DNA of 64,000 nucleotides from Massilia sp. Root418 (GCF_001425265.1 NZ_LMEC01000020.1:1147862-1211861), one strand, 5' to 3'; shown: positions 1 to 8,580, numbered from the stretch's first letter. Numbers and translations are program-made. Notes: generated by a model from the sequence alone, not told the origin.

Positions 1-22
1 GTTTCGTCCTGCGGCACCGTAG

Positions 23-54
23 GGCGGGTTAGGCGCAACGCGCCGTAACCCGCC
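23..54. repeat. REP-like palindromic element
   Basis: A near-perfect inverted repeat: the arm GGCGGGTTA at 23-31 matches TAACCCGCC at 46-54, with an inner GGCGC/GCGCC pair around a short loop. It lies in non-coding DNA at the window edge. The GGCGGGTTA...TAACCCGCC form is typical of dispersed REP-like elements in proteobacteria; no second copy was noticed in this window. It could also serve as a terminator for a gene to the left, but no T-run follows. Confidence 0.45.
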
Positions 55-165
55 AAGCACGCCCACCGCATAAGCTTACTCCCCTCCCCCGCATAAACTA
101 ACGCAATCTTATTCGTTCCACAACAAGGAACGCGTGGCTAGACTCGCTCATTCCAGGTACTCATA

Positions 166-181
166 ACCTGTCATGACAGGT
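166..181. promoter_or_regulatory. Probable GntR operator, perfect 16-bp palindrome
   Basis: ACCTGTCATGACAGGT is a perfect palindrome ending 8 bases before the gntR start codon, so it overlaps the ribosome-binding region. A weaker inverted pair, CAGGT/AACCTG, lies at 155-170. HutC-type GntR proteins bind short palindromes of this kind, so autorepression and control of the downstream operon are likely. Assignment is by position only. Confidence 0.6.
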
Positions 182-189
182 CAGCCACC

Positions 190-951
190 ATGCCGAGCAA
201 CAGCTTTCATCCTGTAGAAGTATCGCCCGTTCCGCTCCACACCCAGGTCCGCGAACGCCTGCGCGAGCGCATCCTTGACGGCAGCTACCCTGCCCACGCG
301 CAGCTGCCCGCCGAGAGCGAATTGGGCGGCATCTTCGGCGTCAGCCGCATCACCGTGCGCCAGGCGCTGGGCGACCTGCAGAAGGAAGGCATGATCTTCA
401 AGGTGCCCGGCAAAGGCACCTTCGTCTCCAAGCCCAAAGCCTTCCAGGAACTCACGCAGCTGGAAGGCTTCGCCGAAGCCATGTCGCGCATGGGCTACGA
501 AATCTACAACCAAGTGATCAGCCACAAGACGCTGCCCGCCCCCGCCAGGGCCGCCCAAAAGCTCGGCCTGGCCAACGGCCAGCCGGTGTGCGAGATCAAG
601 CGCATCCGGCACCTGAACCGCGAACCGCTGTCGCTCGAAGTGACCTACCTGCCCGAGCAAATCGGCGAGCGCCTGCGCAAGGAAGACCTGGCCGGGCGCG
701 ACATTTTCCTGATCCTGGAGAACGACTACGGCATCGCGCTCGGCCGTGCCGACCTGCAGATCGAAGCCACGCTGGCCGACGCCGCGCTGGCGCACGCGCT
801 GCGTGTGACCGAAGGCAGTGCCGTGCTGCGCATGGAGCGCCTGACGCACGCGGCCGGCGCCGGCGGCACGCAAACCCCGCTGGATTTCGAGTACCTGTAC
901 TTCCGCGGCGACGCATTCCAGTACCGGATGCAAATTGCCCGCCGCACCTAA
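190..951 (+). CDS. GntR/HutC-family transcriptional regulator
   Basis: A 253-residue regulator with an N-terminal winged helix-turn-helix (about residues 10-75, including the typical ESELGGIFGVSRITVRQAL helices) and a C-terminal UTRA ligand-binding domain (about 90-240). This is the usual HutC-subfamily layout, whose UTRA domains bind small metabolites. It is followed 20 bases later by the flavoprotein gene on the same strand and is very likely the local regulator of that operon. The effector is unknown, but would be expected to be related to the imported substrate. Confidence 0.9.
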   Translation: MPSNSFHPVEVSPVPLHTQVRERLRERILDGSYPAHAQLPAESELGGIFGVSRITVRQALGDLQKEGMIFKVPGKGTFVSKPKAFQELTQLEGFAEAMSRMGYEIYNQVISHKTLPAPARAAQKLGLANGQPVCEIKRIRHLNREPLSLEVTYLPEQIGERLRKEDLAGRDIFLILENDYGIALGRADLQIEATLADAALAHALRVTEGSAVLRMERLTHAAGAGGTQTPLDFEYLYFRGDAFQYRMQIARRT

Positions 952-971
952 AACACATTCAGGGAGCACAC

Positions 972-2714
972 ATGGAAACCCATACTCAAACAGTCGACGT
1001 GCTGGTGATCGGCGGCGGCACGGCCGGACCGATGGCCGCCGTCAAGGCCAAGGAAGCCAACCCCGCCTTGCGCGTGCTGCTGCTGGAGAAGGCCAACGTC
1101 AAGCGCAGCGGCGCCATCTCGATGGGCATGGACGGCTTGAACAACGCCGTTGTCCCCGGCTTCGCCACGCCCGAGCAGTACGTGAAGGAAATCACCACCG
1201 CCAACGACGGCATCGTCAACCAGGCCACCGTCATGGCCTACGCGCAGAACAGCTACCCGATGATCGAGGAGCTGGACCGCTGGGGCGTGAAGTTCGAGAA
1301 GGACGAGAACGGCGACTACGCCATGCGCAAGGTGCACCACATGGGCACCTACGTGCTGCCGATGCCCGAGGGGCACGACATAAAGAAGGTGCTGTACCGG
1401 CGCCTGAAGCGCACCCGGGTGGAGATCACAAACCGCCTGGTGGCCACGCGGCTGCTGACGGCGCAGGACGGCAGCATCGCCGGCGCCATGGCCTTCGACT
1501 GCCGCACCGGCGACTTCCACGTGATCCGCGCCAAGACGGTGGTGCTGTCCACCGGTGCGGCCGGCCGCCTCGGCCTGCCCGCCTCCGGCTACCTGTTCGG
1601 CACCTACGAAAACCCGACCAACGCCGGCGACGGCTACAGCATGGCCTACCACGCAGGCGCGGAACTCAGCGGGATCGAGTGCTTCCAGATCAACCCCTTG
1701 ATCAAGGATTACAACGGCCCTGCCTGTGCCTACGTGACCGGCCCCTTCGGCGGCTACACCACCAACGCCAAGGGCGAACGCTTCATCGAGTGCGACTACT
1801 GGAGCGGCCAGATGATGCAGGAGTTCTACAACGAGCTGCAAGGCGGTAACGGCCCGGTGTTCCTGAAGCTGGACCACCTGGCGGAGGAAACCATCAGCAC
1901 CATCGAAGAAATCCTGCACACCAACGAGCGGCCGAGCCGCGGGCGCTTCCACGAGGGACGCGGCACCGACTACCGCCAGCAGATGGTGGAAATGCACATC
2001 TCCGAGATCGGCTTGTGCAGCGGGCACTCCGCTTCCGGGGTGTGGGTGAACGAGCACGCGGAGACCACGGTGGCTGGCCTGTACGCGGCGGGCGACCTGG
2101 CCTGCGTGCCGCACAACTACATGCTGGGCGCCTTCGTGTACGGCAAGCTGGCCGGCGAGAGCGCTGCGCGCTACTGCGCCGCGCACGGACTGGCGGAGCT
2201 GGACGACGAGCAGGTGGCGGCGGAACGCGAGCGCGTGTGGGCGCCGCTGCACCGCAAGGACGGCCTGCCGCCGTCGCAGGTGGAATACAAGCTGCGCCGC
2301 ATGGTGAACGACTACCTGCAGCCACCCAAGGTGACGCGCAAGATGGAACTGGGCTTGCAGCGCTTCGAAGCCATCCGCGCAGACCTGGACCGCATCACCG
2401 CCGCCGGCCCGCATGAGCTGATGCGCGCCATGGAGGTGCACTTCATCCGCGACTGCGCCGAGCTGGCAGCGCGCGCCTCGCTGTACCGAACCGAAAGCCG
2501 CTGGGGCCTGTACCACAACCGCGTGGACTACCCGGAGCGCAACGACGCCGACTGGCATGTGCACGTGCAGGTCAAAAAAGTGGATGGCGAGATGACGTGC
2601 TTCAAGCGCCCCATCGCGCCCTACATCGTGCCGCTGGACGAACAGGAGAAGTCCGCCTACCAGCGCCTGCGCGTGCGTACCGAAGCGCCCGACGCCGAAC
2701 CGATTGCCGCCTGA
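972..2714 (+). CDS. AprA-like FAD-dependent oxidoreductase (fumarate reductase flavoprotein family)
   Basis: A 580-residue flavoprotein. The dinucleotide-binding motif GGGTAG is at residues 14-19 and an ADP-binding LLLEKANVKRSG segment follows, as in the succinate dehydrogenase/fumarate reductase/adenylylsulfate reductase (AprA) superfamily. The C-terminal part has the family's AAGDL...GAFVYGKLAG FAD-contact region. The start at 972 has a GGAG ribosome site 8 bases upstream (AGGGAGCACAC). An AprB-like ferredoxin follows 8 bases after the stop, so the two likely form an AprBA-like cytoplasmic enzyme. Unlike dissimilatory sulfate reducers, no sat, qmo or dsr genes are nearby; the link to a sulfonate-type importer suggests a different substrate. 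Reaction not determined. Confidence 0.85.
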   Translation: METHTQTVDVLVIGGGTAGPMAAVKAKEANPALRVLLLEKANVKRSGAISMGMDGLNNAVVPGFATPEQYVKEITTANDGIVNQATVMAYAQNSYPMIEELDRWGVKFEKDENGDYAMRKVHHMGTYVLPMPEGHDIKKVLYRRLKRTRVEITNRLVATRLLTAQDGSIAGAMAFDCRTGDFHVIRAKTVVLSTGAAGRLGLPASGYLFGTYENPTNAGDGYSMAYHAGAELSGIECFQINPLIKDYNGPACAYVTGPFGGYTTNAKGERFIECDYWSGQMMQEFYNELQGGNGPVFLKLDHLAEETISTIEEILHTNERPSRGRFHEGRGTDYRQQMVEMHISEIGLCSGHSASGVWVNEHAETTVAGLYAAGDLACVPHNYMLGAFVYGKLAGESAARYCAAHGLAELDDEQVAAERERVWAPLHRKDGLPPSQVEYKLRRMVNDYLQPPKVTRKMELGLQRFEAIRADLDRITAAGPHELMRAMEVHFIRDCAELAARASLYRTESRWGLYHNRVDYPERNDADWHVHVQVKKVDGEMTCFKRPIAPYIVPLDEQEKSAYQRLRVRTEAPDAEPIAA

Positions 2715-2722
2715 GGAACCCT

Positions 2723-2956
2723 ATGACCATCGCTTTTACCCCATCCAGCGTCCCGGTGCGCGTGGACGACGAACTGTGCATCGCCCACAAGGGCTGCACC
2801 GTGTGCGTCGACGTCTGCCCGCTCGACGTGCTTGCCATCGACATCGTGAAAGGCAAGGCCTACATGAAGTTCGATGAGTGCTGGTACTGCATGCCATGTG
2901 AAAAAGACTGCCCCACCGGCGCGGTCACTGTCGATATCCCTTACCTGCTTCGTTAG
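2723..2956 (+). CDS. AprB-like ferredoxin with two [4Fe-4S] clusters
   Basis: A 77-residue ferredoxin. Two cluster-binding motifs are visible: Cys19, 25, 28 and 32 followed by Pro33, and Cys53, 56, 59 and 63 followed by Pro64. The second motif (ECWYCMPCEKDCPTGAVTV) closely resembles the cluster region of adenylylsulfate reductase beta subunits, but the long C-terminal tail of true AprB is absent. It sits 8 bases after the flavoprotein and 9 before the binding-protein gene, so it is probably the electron-transfer partner of the flavoprotein. Confidence 0.88.
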   Translation: MTIAFTPSSVPVRVDDELCIAHKGCTVCVDVCPLDVLAIDIVKGKAYMKFDECWYCMPCEKDCPTGAVTVDIPYLLR

Positions 2957-2965
2957 GAGAACACC

Positions 2966-4357
2966 ATGCAACGCAAACTGACCGCCCTGCTGCTCGCGCT
3001 GGCCACTGCCGGCGGCGCCGCCAACGCAGAAACCATCCGCGTGGCCATCGGCACGCAGGACACCACCATCAACTGCGCCACCGGCGGCCTGCTGATCCGC
3101 GAGCTGAAGCTGCTGGAAAAATTCCTGCCGCGCGACGGCAAGTACAAGGACGCGCAATACGACATCCAGTGGAAGAATTTCACCTCCGGCGCGCCGCTGA
3201 CCAATGAAATGGTGGCGGGCAAACTGGACCTGGGCTCGATGGCCGACTTCCCCGGCTCCTTCAACGGCGCGGCGTTCCAGAAGGCGGGCAAGCAAAGCCA
3301 GTTCATCACCGTACTGTCCGGCAGCACGCAGGGCAGCGGCAACGGCATCGTGGTGCCCAAGGCGTCCGGCGTGCAGTCGCTGGCCGAGCTGAAGGGCAAG
3401 ACCATCTCGGTGCCCTTCGCCTCTACAGCGCACGGCATGTTGCTGCGCGCCGTGAAGGCGCAGGGCTGGGACCCGGAGCGCGACGTCACCATCGTGACGC
3501 AGGCGCCGGAAGTGGCCGGTTCCGCCCTGCAGGCTAACAAGATCGAAGCGCACGCCGACTTCGTGCCGTTCGCCGAACTGTTCCCACACCGCGGCTTTGC
3601 GCGCAAGATCTACGACGGTTCGCAGGCGGGCGCGCCGACGCTGCACGGCAGCCTGGTGGACACGGACTTCGCGAAAAGATATCCCGAGATCGTGGTGGCC
3701 TATCTGCGCGCGGCCATCGAGGCGGAGCGCCTGATCGCGGCCGAGCCGGAAAAGTACAGCGAACTGATTGCCAAGGTGACCGGCATCGAGGCGGAAGTGA
3801 ATTACCTGTTCCACGGCCCGCTCGGCCTGCAGACCCGCGACTTCACCTGGAAGCCGGAGTACCGCCAGGCGGTGCAAACGTCCATCGACACCCTGCGCCT
3901 GATGAAACGCACCGACGCCGACCTGAACGTGAACAGCTTCATCAACGACCAGTACCTGCGCACCGCCTTCCAGCAGGCGGGGATCGACTACGAGGCGCGC
4001 CTGAAGAACTATGCCCGCCAGCCCCTCGCCGCCAAGGACGCCGCCAGCGGCAAGGCCATCACGGACTTCAAGCGCGCCGCGCAGCTGTGGGTGCAGGGCG
4101 AGCCGCTGGTGCGCAGCTACGCCAGCACCGAAACGGCGTTCAGCGAGCTGGCCAAGCTGGAGAAGGCCGGCAGGAAAGTACGCGTGATGTATGCGCATGA
4201 CCGCAACAGCGGCCTGAAACTGCTGGCCGAGGACGCGTGGTACGTCAGCGCGAAGAAGGAGATCAGCAGCTTCCTGCTCAAGGACGCGGCCGAAGCCTGG
4301 GCCAGGCAGAACGGCGGCAAGGTGCTGGACTATAGCGCCGCCAAAAATGCGATCTGA
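2966..4357 (+). CDS. ABC transporter substrate-binding protein with NosL-like C-terminal domain
   Basis: A 463-residue secreted binding protein: signal peptide about residues 1-21, then a periplasmic binding fold of the nitrate/sulfonate/taurine (SsuA/TauA) class to about 330. It is about 130 residues longer than usual. The last 60 residues (404-463) read as a NosL-like domain: a YAHDRNSGLKLLAEDAWYV stretch, then KDAAEAWARQNGGKVLDY. NosL proteins are copper-binding accessories of nitrous oxide reductase; no obvious copper-ligand cysteine is seen here. Start has an AGGAG site. The permease and ATPase follow directly. The fold of the tail is my reading from motif resemblance. Confidence 0.82.
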   Translation: MQRKLTALLLALATAGGAANAETIRVAIGTQDTTINCATGGLLIRELKLLEKFLPRDGKYKDAQYDIQWKNFTSGAPLTNEMVAGKLDLGSMADFPGSFNGAAFQKAGKQSQFITVLSGSTQGSGNGIVVPKASGVQSLAELKGKTISVPFASTAHGMLLRAVKAQGWDPERDVTIVTQAPEVAGSALQANKIEAHADFVPFAELFPHRGFARKIYDGSQAGAPTLHGSLVDTDFAKRYPEIVVAYLRAAIEAERLIAAEPEKYSELIAKVTGIEAEVNYLFHGPLGLQTRDFTWKPEYRQAVQTSIDTLRLMKRTDADLNVNSFINDQYLRTAFQQAGIDYEARLKNYARQPLAAKDAASGKAITDFKRAAQLWVQGEPLVRSYASTETAFSELAKLEKAGRKVRVMYAHDRNSGLKLLAEDAWYVSAKKEISSFLLKDAAEAWARQNGGKVLDYSAAKNAI

Positions 4358-4369
4358 CGGAGGGCGGAC

Positions 4370-5269
4370 ATGACTATCGCAGCAAGCTCCCCACGCGGCG
4401 CCTCCGCCGCCGGCCCGGTGCCGCCGGAAGCGGGCCGCACGCAGGCCAGGCATCACCCAGGCGCCGGCGCCCTGCCAGCCCCGGCGTCACGCGTGTCCGC
4501 CCGGCTGGCGCTACGCCTTGCATCGCTGCTGGCCTGCTTGCTGGCCTGGCAGTGGGCTTCGACCAGCCATTTGAATCTCGGCCTGGTCACTTTCCAGAAC
4601 GTGCCGGCGCCGGTGGAAGTGCTGCGCGCGGGATGGGACCTGCTGCAGTCGCCGCTGCTGCTCAAGCACCTGGGCGCAAGCCTGGCGCGCGTGTTCTGCG
4701 GCTTTGCGGCGGCGGCGCTGGCCGGCGTGGCGCTAGGCCTGCTGATCGGCCGCTCGCGCTGGGCAGAAGACGTGCTGCTGCCGCCGCTCGAAATGCTGCG
4801 CCCCATCCCCGCCGTGGCCTGGATACCGCTCGCCATCCTGATGTTCCCTTCGTCGGAGATGTCGATGATCTTCATCACCTTCACCGGCGCCCTGTTCCCC
4901 ATCCTGCTCAACACCGTGCATGGCGTGGAGCATGTCGATGCGCGGCTGGTGGCGTCCGCGCGCAGCCTGGGCAGCGGCAAGCTGTCCGTGTTCGCGGAAG
5001 TGATCCTGCCGGGCGCCGCGCCCAGCATCGTCACCGGCCTGGCCATCGGCATGGGCACGGCCTGGTTCTGCCTGGTGACCGCAGAAATGATCTCGGGCCA
5101 GTTCGGCATCGGCTATTACACCTGGGCCTCGTACACCATCCAGAACTACGCCGACATCGTGGTCGGGATGCTGGTCATCGGCCTGTTCGGCATGGGCAGC
5201 AGCGCGCTGATCAAGCGCCTCGGCCACGCCTGCATGCCCTGGCAGCGCCGCGAAAAGGAGCAATCATGA
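4370..5269 (+). CDS. ABC transporter permease (SsuC/TauC type)
   Basis: A 299-residue inner-membrane permease with about six hydrophobic segments and the family EAA loop near EVILPGAAPSIVTGLAIGMG. The first 45 residues are Ala/Pro/Gly-rich and cytoplasmic-looking, longer than in typical SsuC. Family members import taurine, alkanesulfonates, nitrate or pyrimidine precursors, so the substrate cannot be read from this subunit. Its stop overlaps the ATPase start (ATGA), showing translational coupling. Confidence 0.9.
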   Translation: MTIAASSPRGASAAGPVPPEAGRTQARHHPGAGALPAPASRVSARLALRLASLLACLLAWQWASTSHLNLGLVTFQNVPAPVEVLRAGWDLLQSPLLLKHLGASLARVFCGFAAAALAGVALGLLIGRSRWAEDVLLPPLEMLRPIPAVAWIPLAILMFPSSEMSMIFITFTGALFPILLNTVHGVEHVDARLVASARSLGSGKLSVFAEVILPGAAPSIVTGLAIGMGTAWFCLVTAEMISGQFGIGYYTWASYTIQNYADIVVGMLVIGLFGMGSSALIKRLGHACMPWQRREKEQS

Positions 5270-6120
5270 CAACCGCAGAATACGGCCGCATCCGCATGGA
5301 GCGGCTGCACATCCAGTTCGGCCAGGGCGCGCAAGCCTTCGAGACCGTGCAGGACATTACCCTGGACGTGGCGCCCGGAGAATTCGTGTGCCTGCTGGGC
5401 CCTTCCGGCTGCGGCAAGTCCACGCTGCTGGGCGCATTGGCCGGCCACCTGCAGCCCAGCCAGGGCAGCATCACCGTGGACGGCCAGCCGGTGCGGGGCC
5501 CGCACCCCGAGCGCGGCCTGGTGTTCCAGCAGCACACCCTGTTCCCGTGGAAGAAAGTGCTGCAGAACGTGGCCTTCGGCCTGAAGATGAAGGGCGTGCC
5601 GCGCGCCGAGCGCCATGCGCGGGCGCTGGAACTGATTGAACTGGTGGGCCTGTCCGGCTTCGAGCACCACTATCCGTCGCAGCTGTCCGGCGGCATGCGC
5701 CAGCGCGTGGAAATCGCGCGCGTGCTGATCAACCATCCGCGCGTGATGCTGATGGACGAACCGTTCGGCGCGCTGGACGCGCAAACGCGGCTGATGATGC
5801 AGGAGCTGCTGCTCGGCGTCTGGGCGCGCATCAGGACAACCATCGTCTTCATCACGCATGACATCGACGAGGCGCTGTTCCTGGCCGACCGCATCCTGGT
5901 CATGAGCCCGCGCCCGGGCCGCATCATCGAGGAGCTGCGCCTGGACTTCGAGCGCCCGCGCGGCCCGGAACTGGTGACCTCGCCCGAGTTCACGCGCCTC
6001 AAGCGCCACTGCCTGGCGTTGCTGCATCCCTCGGTGCATGCGCTGCCGCTGGAGCGCCTCAGCCCCCTGGGCGGCTTGGCCGCTCCCCCCCATCACAGCC
6101 TGTTGAGAAAAACCGCATGA
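5266..6120 (+). CDS. ABC transporter ATP-binding protein (SsuB/TauB type)
   Basis: A 284-residue ATPase with Walker A GPSGCGKST (residues 45-53), Q-loop near Q88-Q89, signature LSGGM (140-144) and Walker B LMDEP (162-166). It belongs to the nitrate/sulfonate/taurine importer group. The ATG at 5266 overlaps the permease stop, and a GGAG site lies just upstream, which fixes the start against longer readings. Its own stop overlaps the next start (ATGA). Confidence 0.92.
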   Translation: MTTAEYGRIRMERLHIQFGQGAQAFETVQDITLDVAPGEFVCLLGPSGCGKSTLLGALAGHLQPSQGSITVDGQPVRGPHPERGLVFQQHTLFPWKKVLQNVAFGLKMKGVPRAERHARALELIELVGLSGFEHHYPSQLSGGMRQRVEIARVLINHPRVMLMDEPFGALDAQTRLMMQELLLGVWARIRTTIVFITHDIDEALFLADRILVMSPRPGRIIEELRLDFERPRGPELVTSPEFTRLKRHCLALLHPSVHALPLERLSPLGGLAAPPHHSLLRKTA

Positions 6121-7148
6121 TCACACTACTGAACGACGATCCCGCGCTGCTGCAGCGCCTGCAGGCCGGCGACAGCGGCATCCGCCGCATAGCGCTGCTC
6201 GACCTGGCCGACATCGCCGGCGAAGAACACCTTCCGCTGTTCATCGCGGCCCTGCGCGACCCCGCCGCCGAGGTGCGGGCGGAAGCGGCGCGGGCGCTGG
6301 AAACGTGGGAGAGCCCGGAAGGCGTGGCCGCACTGGCCATCGCGCTGGCCGACGAGGATGGGGAAGTGCGCGCCGCCGCCGCACAGACGCTGTCCGAGCT
6401 GAAGGATCCATCGTCCGCGGCCGCCCTGCTGCCGCACGCCGCGCACGCGCTGCCATCGGTGCGCGCCGCGGTGCTGCGCGGCGTGCGCGAACTGCGCGTG
6501 GCCGCCGGCCTGCAGCCGGCCCTCGCCGCGCTGGACGACGGCGACGCCACGGTGCGGCGCGAAGCGGTTTCCGTGCTGGGCTATCTGAAGCATCCGGGCG
6601 CCGTCGGCGCGCTGACCGCTGCCGCCACCGGCGACGCTGCCGCCGACGTGCGCCGCGCCGCCATCGGCGCCCTGGGCTACGCGGCCGGGGCCGGCTTACA
6701 GGCTGGGGCTGCGCCAGGCGCGTCCGGCGCAGCGCAGGGGCACGCTGGCAATGCGGCCCCAGGCGCCGTGCTGGCCGCCCTGCTGGGCGGTCTCGCAGAC
6801 CCTTCCTGGCAGGTGCGCGAAGAGGCGGCCGGCACGCTGGGCAAGCTGCGCCTGCCTGCTGCCGCCGCGCCGCTGACCGAGGCGCTGGACGACCCTTATT
6901 GGCAGGTGCGCCTGCGCGCGGCGCGCAGCCTGGGGCGATTGCGCCACACCGCCGCGGTGCCCGCCCTGGCCGCCGTGCTGGCGCACGCCATCGGCAATCT
7001 GCGCAAGGAGGCGGCGCTGGCGCTGGGCGAGATCGGCGATCCGGCTGCCCTGCCCGCCCTGGCCGCCATCGACCAGGACCCGGACCCCGAGGTGCGCAAG
7101 GCCGCCCGCCTGGCGGCCGCGCAGATACGGCAGGGGGGCGCGCCATGA
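6117..7148 (+). CDS. HEAT-repeat (PBS-lyase-like) protein
   Basis: A 343-residue protein made of about ten 30-residue HEAT-like repeats with recurring patterns such as D..VR..AA..LG.L. No signal peptide or membrane segment. The repeats resemble those of phycobilisome lyase-type (CpcE/F) and other bacterial HEAT scaffolds, which act in protein-protein contact or cofactor attachment. A Gly/Ala-rich linker near residues 190-215 splits the array. Its start and stop both overlap neighbours by 4 bases, so it is integral to the operon; a role as scaffold or maturation factor for the AprBA-like enzyme is inference. Confidence 0.8.
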   Translation: MITLLNDDPALLQRLQAGDSGIRRIALLDLADIAGEEHLPLFIAALRDPAAEVRAEAARALETWESPEGVAALAIALADEDGEVRAAAAQTLSELKDPSSAAALLPHAAHALPSVRAAVLRGVRELRVAAGLQPALAALDDGDATVRREAVSVLGYLKHPGAVGALTAAATGDAAADVRRAAIGALGYAAGAGLQAGAAPGASGAAQGHAGNAAPGAVLAALLGGLADPSWQVREEAAGTLGKLRLPAAAAPLTEALDDPYWQVRLRAARSLGRLRHTAAVPALAAVLAHAIGNLRKEAALALGEIGDPAALPALAAIDQDPDPEVRKAARLAAAQIRQGGAP

Positions 7149-7453
7149 GCATCCAGTCCATCAGCAACCATCCGGCGCGCGGCATGCTGGAGATCGTGCT
7201 GGACAGCGGCGCCAGCCGCACGCTCACGCATGCCACCCTGCGGGAAGGCTGCCGCTGCGCCGACTGCACCGCGCTGCGCCGCGCCGGCACGCCCTTGCAG
7301 GCCGACGGCGCCATCCGCCTGCTTGCCGTCGAACCGGTGGGGGCATATGGCGTGCAGCTGGTCTTCAGCGACCGGCATGACCGGGGCATCTATCCCTGGA
7401 TTTACCTGGAGCAACTATCGGATCGCGCGGCATCCGGCCCGCCTCTCCCATAA
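7145..7453 (+). CDS. DUF971 (gamma-butyrobetaine hydroxylase-like N-terminal domain) protein
   Basis: A 102-residue protein matching the stand-alone DUF971/GBBH-like N-terminal domain, with the typical RTLTHATLREGCRCADC segment carrying paired cysteines (CRCADC) and a YGVQLVFSD...GIYPW core. In other proteins this domain binds zinc, and stand-alone forms often accompany Fe-S cluster genes. It is the last gene of the operon, translationally coupled to the HEAT gene, and may help mature the Fe-S ferredoxin (inference). Confidence 0.8.
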   Translation: MSIQSISNHPARGMLEIVLDSGASRTLTHATLREGCRCADCTALRRAGTPLQADGAIRLLAVEPVGAYGVQLVFSDRHDRGIYPWIYLEQLSDRAASGPPLP

Positions 7454-7521
7454 GTGAGCGGCGCGGATTCCCGGTTCGGCATAGGATGGTGGCTCCCGTA
7501 CAACACCACTGAGGAGGCACT

Positions 7522-7944
7522 ATGAAGACAAGCGGATCAGCCGTCTGGTCGGGCGGCATCAAGGACGGCAAAGGCGCCATCAGCACGCAAAGCGGCGCCA
7601 TGAAGGACTATCCCTACGGTTTTGCCAGCCGCTTCGAGGGCAAGCCGGGCACCAATCCGGAGGAATTGATCGGCGCCGCGCACGCCGGCTGCTTCACCAT
7701 GGCGCTTTCGCTGATCCTGGGCGAAGCCGGGCTGACGGCGGAAAAAATGGACACCAAGGCGGAGGTTACGCTCGACAAGGTGGCGGACGGCTACGCCATC
7801 ACCGCCGTGCACCTGACCCTGCAGGCGAAGATCCCGGGCGCCGACAAGGCCACCTTCGACGAATTGACCGCCAAGGCCAAGGCGGGCTGCCCGGTATCGA
7901 AACTGCTGAACGCCAACATCACGCTGGACGCGACCTTGCTCTGA
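7522..7944 (+). CDS. OsmC family hydroperoxide reductase
   Basis: A 140-residue OsmC/Ohr protein with both family cysteines: Cys57 in AHAGCFTMAL and Cys123 in AGCPVSKLL, which together reduce organic hydroperoxides. Start has a strong GAGGAGG site 5 bases upstream. It is separated by 68 bases from the upstream operon, so it probably has its own promoter, and converges on ribE with only 9 bases between stops. Length fits OsmC rather than a fusion. Confidence 0.93.
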   Translation: MKTSGSAVWSGGIKDGKGAISTQSGAMKDYPYGFASRFEGKPGTNPEELIGAAHAGCFTMALSLILGEAGLTAEKMDTKAEVTLDKVADGYAITAVHLTLQAKIPGADKATFDELTAKAKAGCPVSKLLNANITLDATLL

Positions 7945-7953
7945 GCGGGCGGC

Positions 7954-8580
7954 CTATTTGCCGGCCGACAGCATGCGTTCGACGTAGCGGGCGATCAGGT
8001 CAATCTCCAGATTGACCTTGCCGCCCACGGTCAGGTGCTTGAGCGTAGTGACCGAAATGGTGTGCGGGATCAGGTTGATGGAGAACTGGCACACCAGCGC
8101 GTCACCGCTGCCGATATCGTTTACGCGGTTCACCGTCAGCGACACGCCATTCACCACCACCGAGCCCTTGAAGGCCAGGAACTTGGCCAGGTCGCGCGGC
8201 GCTTCGATCACCAGTTCCCACGATTCGCCCACCGGCTCGAACTTGCGCACCACGCCCAGGCCGTCCACGTGGCCGGAAACCAGGTGGCCGCCGAGACGCT
8301 CGGACAAGGTCAGCGCCTTTTCCAGGTTCACTTCCGAGGTGCCGTCCAGGCCCACGGTGCAATTGAGGCTCTCGCGCGAGACGTCCACCTTGAAGGTGGT
8401 GGCGGTCTTTTCGATGACCGTCATGCAGGCGCCGTTCAGGGCGATGGAGTCGCCCAGGGCGACGTCGGCCAGCGGCAGGCCGCCGGCATCGATTTCCAGC
8501 CGCACGCCCGCGTCATGGCCGCCTTCCAGCGGCTGGACCGAGGTGATTTTGCCGACAGCGGCAACAATTCCAGTAAACAT
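7954..8580 (-). CDS. ribE: Riboflavin synthase alpha chain
   Basis: A 208-residue enzyme (also called ribC) that converts two 6,7-dimethyl-8-ribityllumazine molecules to riboflavin. It starts with the family hallmark MFTGIVAAVGKI and contains two repeated lumazine-binding barrels (about 1-95 and 96-195). The start lies 9 bases after the ribD stop, so the two are co-transcribed. Lumazine synthase and ribBA are not in the window. No FMN riboswitch is seen ahead of this pair. Confidence 0.95.
   Translation of the reverse strand: MFTGIVAAVGKITSVQPLEGGHDAGVRLEIDAGGLPLADVALGDSIALNGACMTVIEKTATTFKVDVSRESLNCTVGLDGTSEVNLEKALTLSERLGGHLVSGHVDGLGVVRKFEPVGESWELVIEAPRDLAKFLAFKGSVVVNGVSLTVNRVNDIGSGDALVCQFSINLIPHTISVTTLKHLTVGGKVNLEIDLIARYVERMLSAGK

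Noticed and set aside
948..2564. A 538-codon minus-strand frame
   Set aside because: Mirrors the AprA-like gene; composition is Val/His/Gln-rich and motif-free.
2657..4456. A 599-codon minus-strand frame
   Set aside because: Shadow of the ferredoxin and binding-protein genes.
190..7453. Dissimilatory sulfate reduction
   Set aside because: No sat, dsr or qmo genes, and the ferredoxin lacks the AprB tail.
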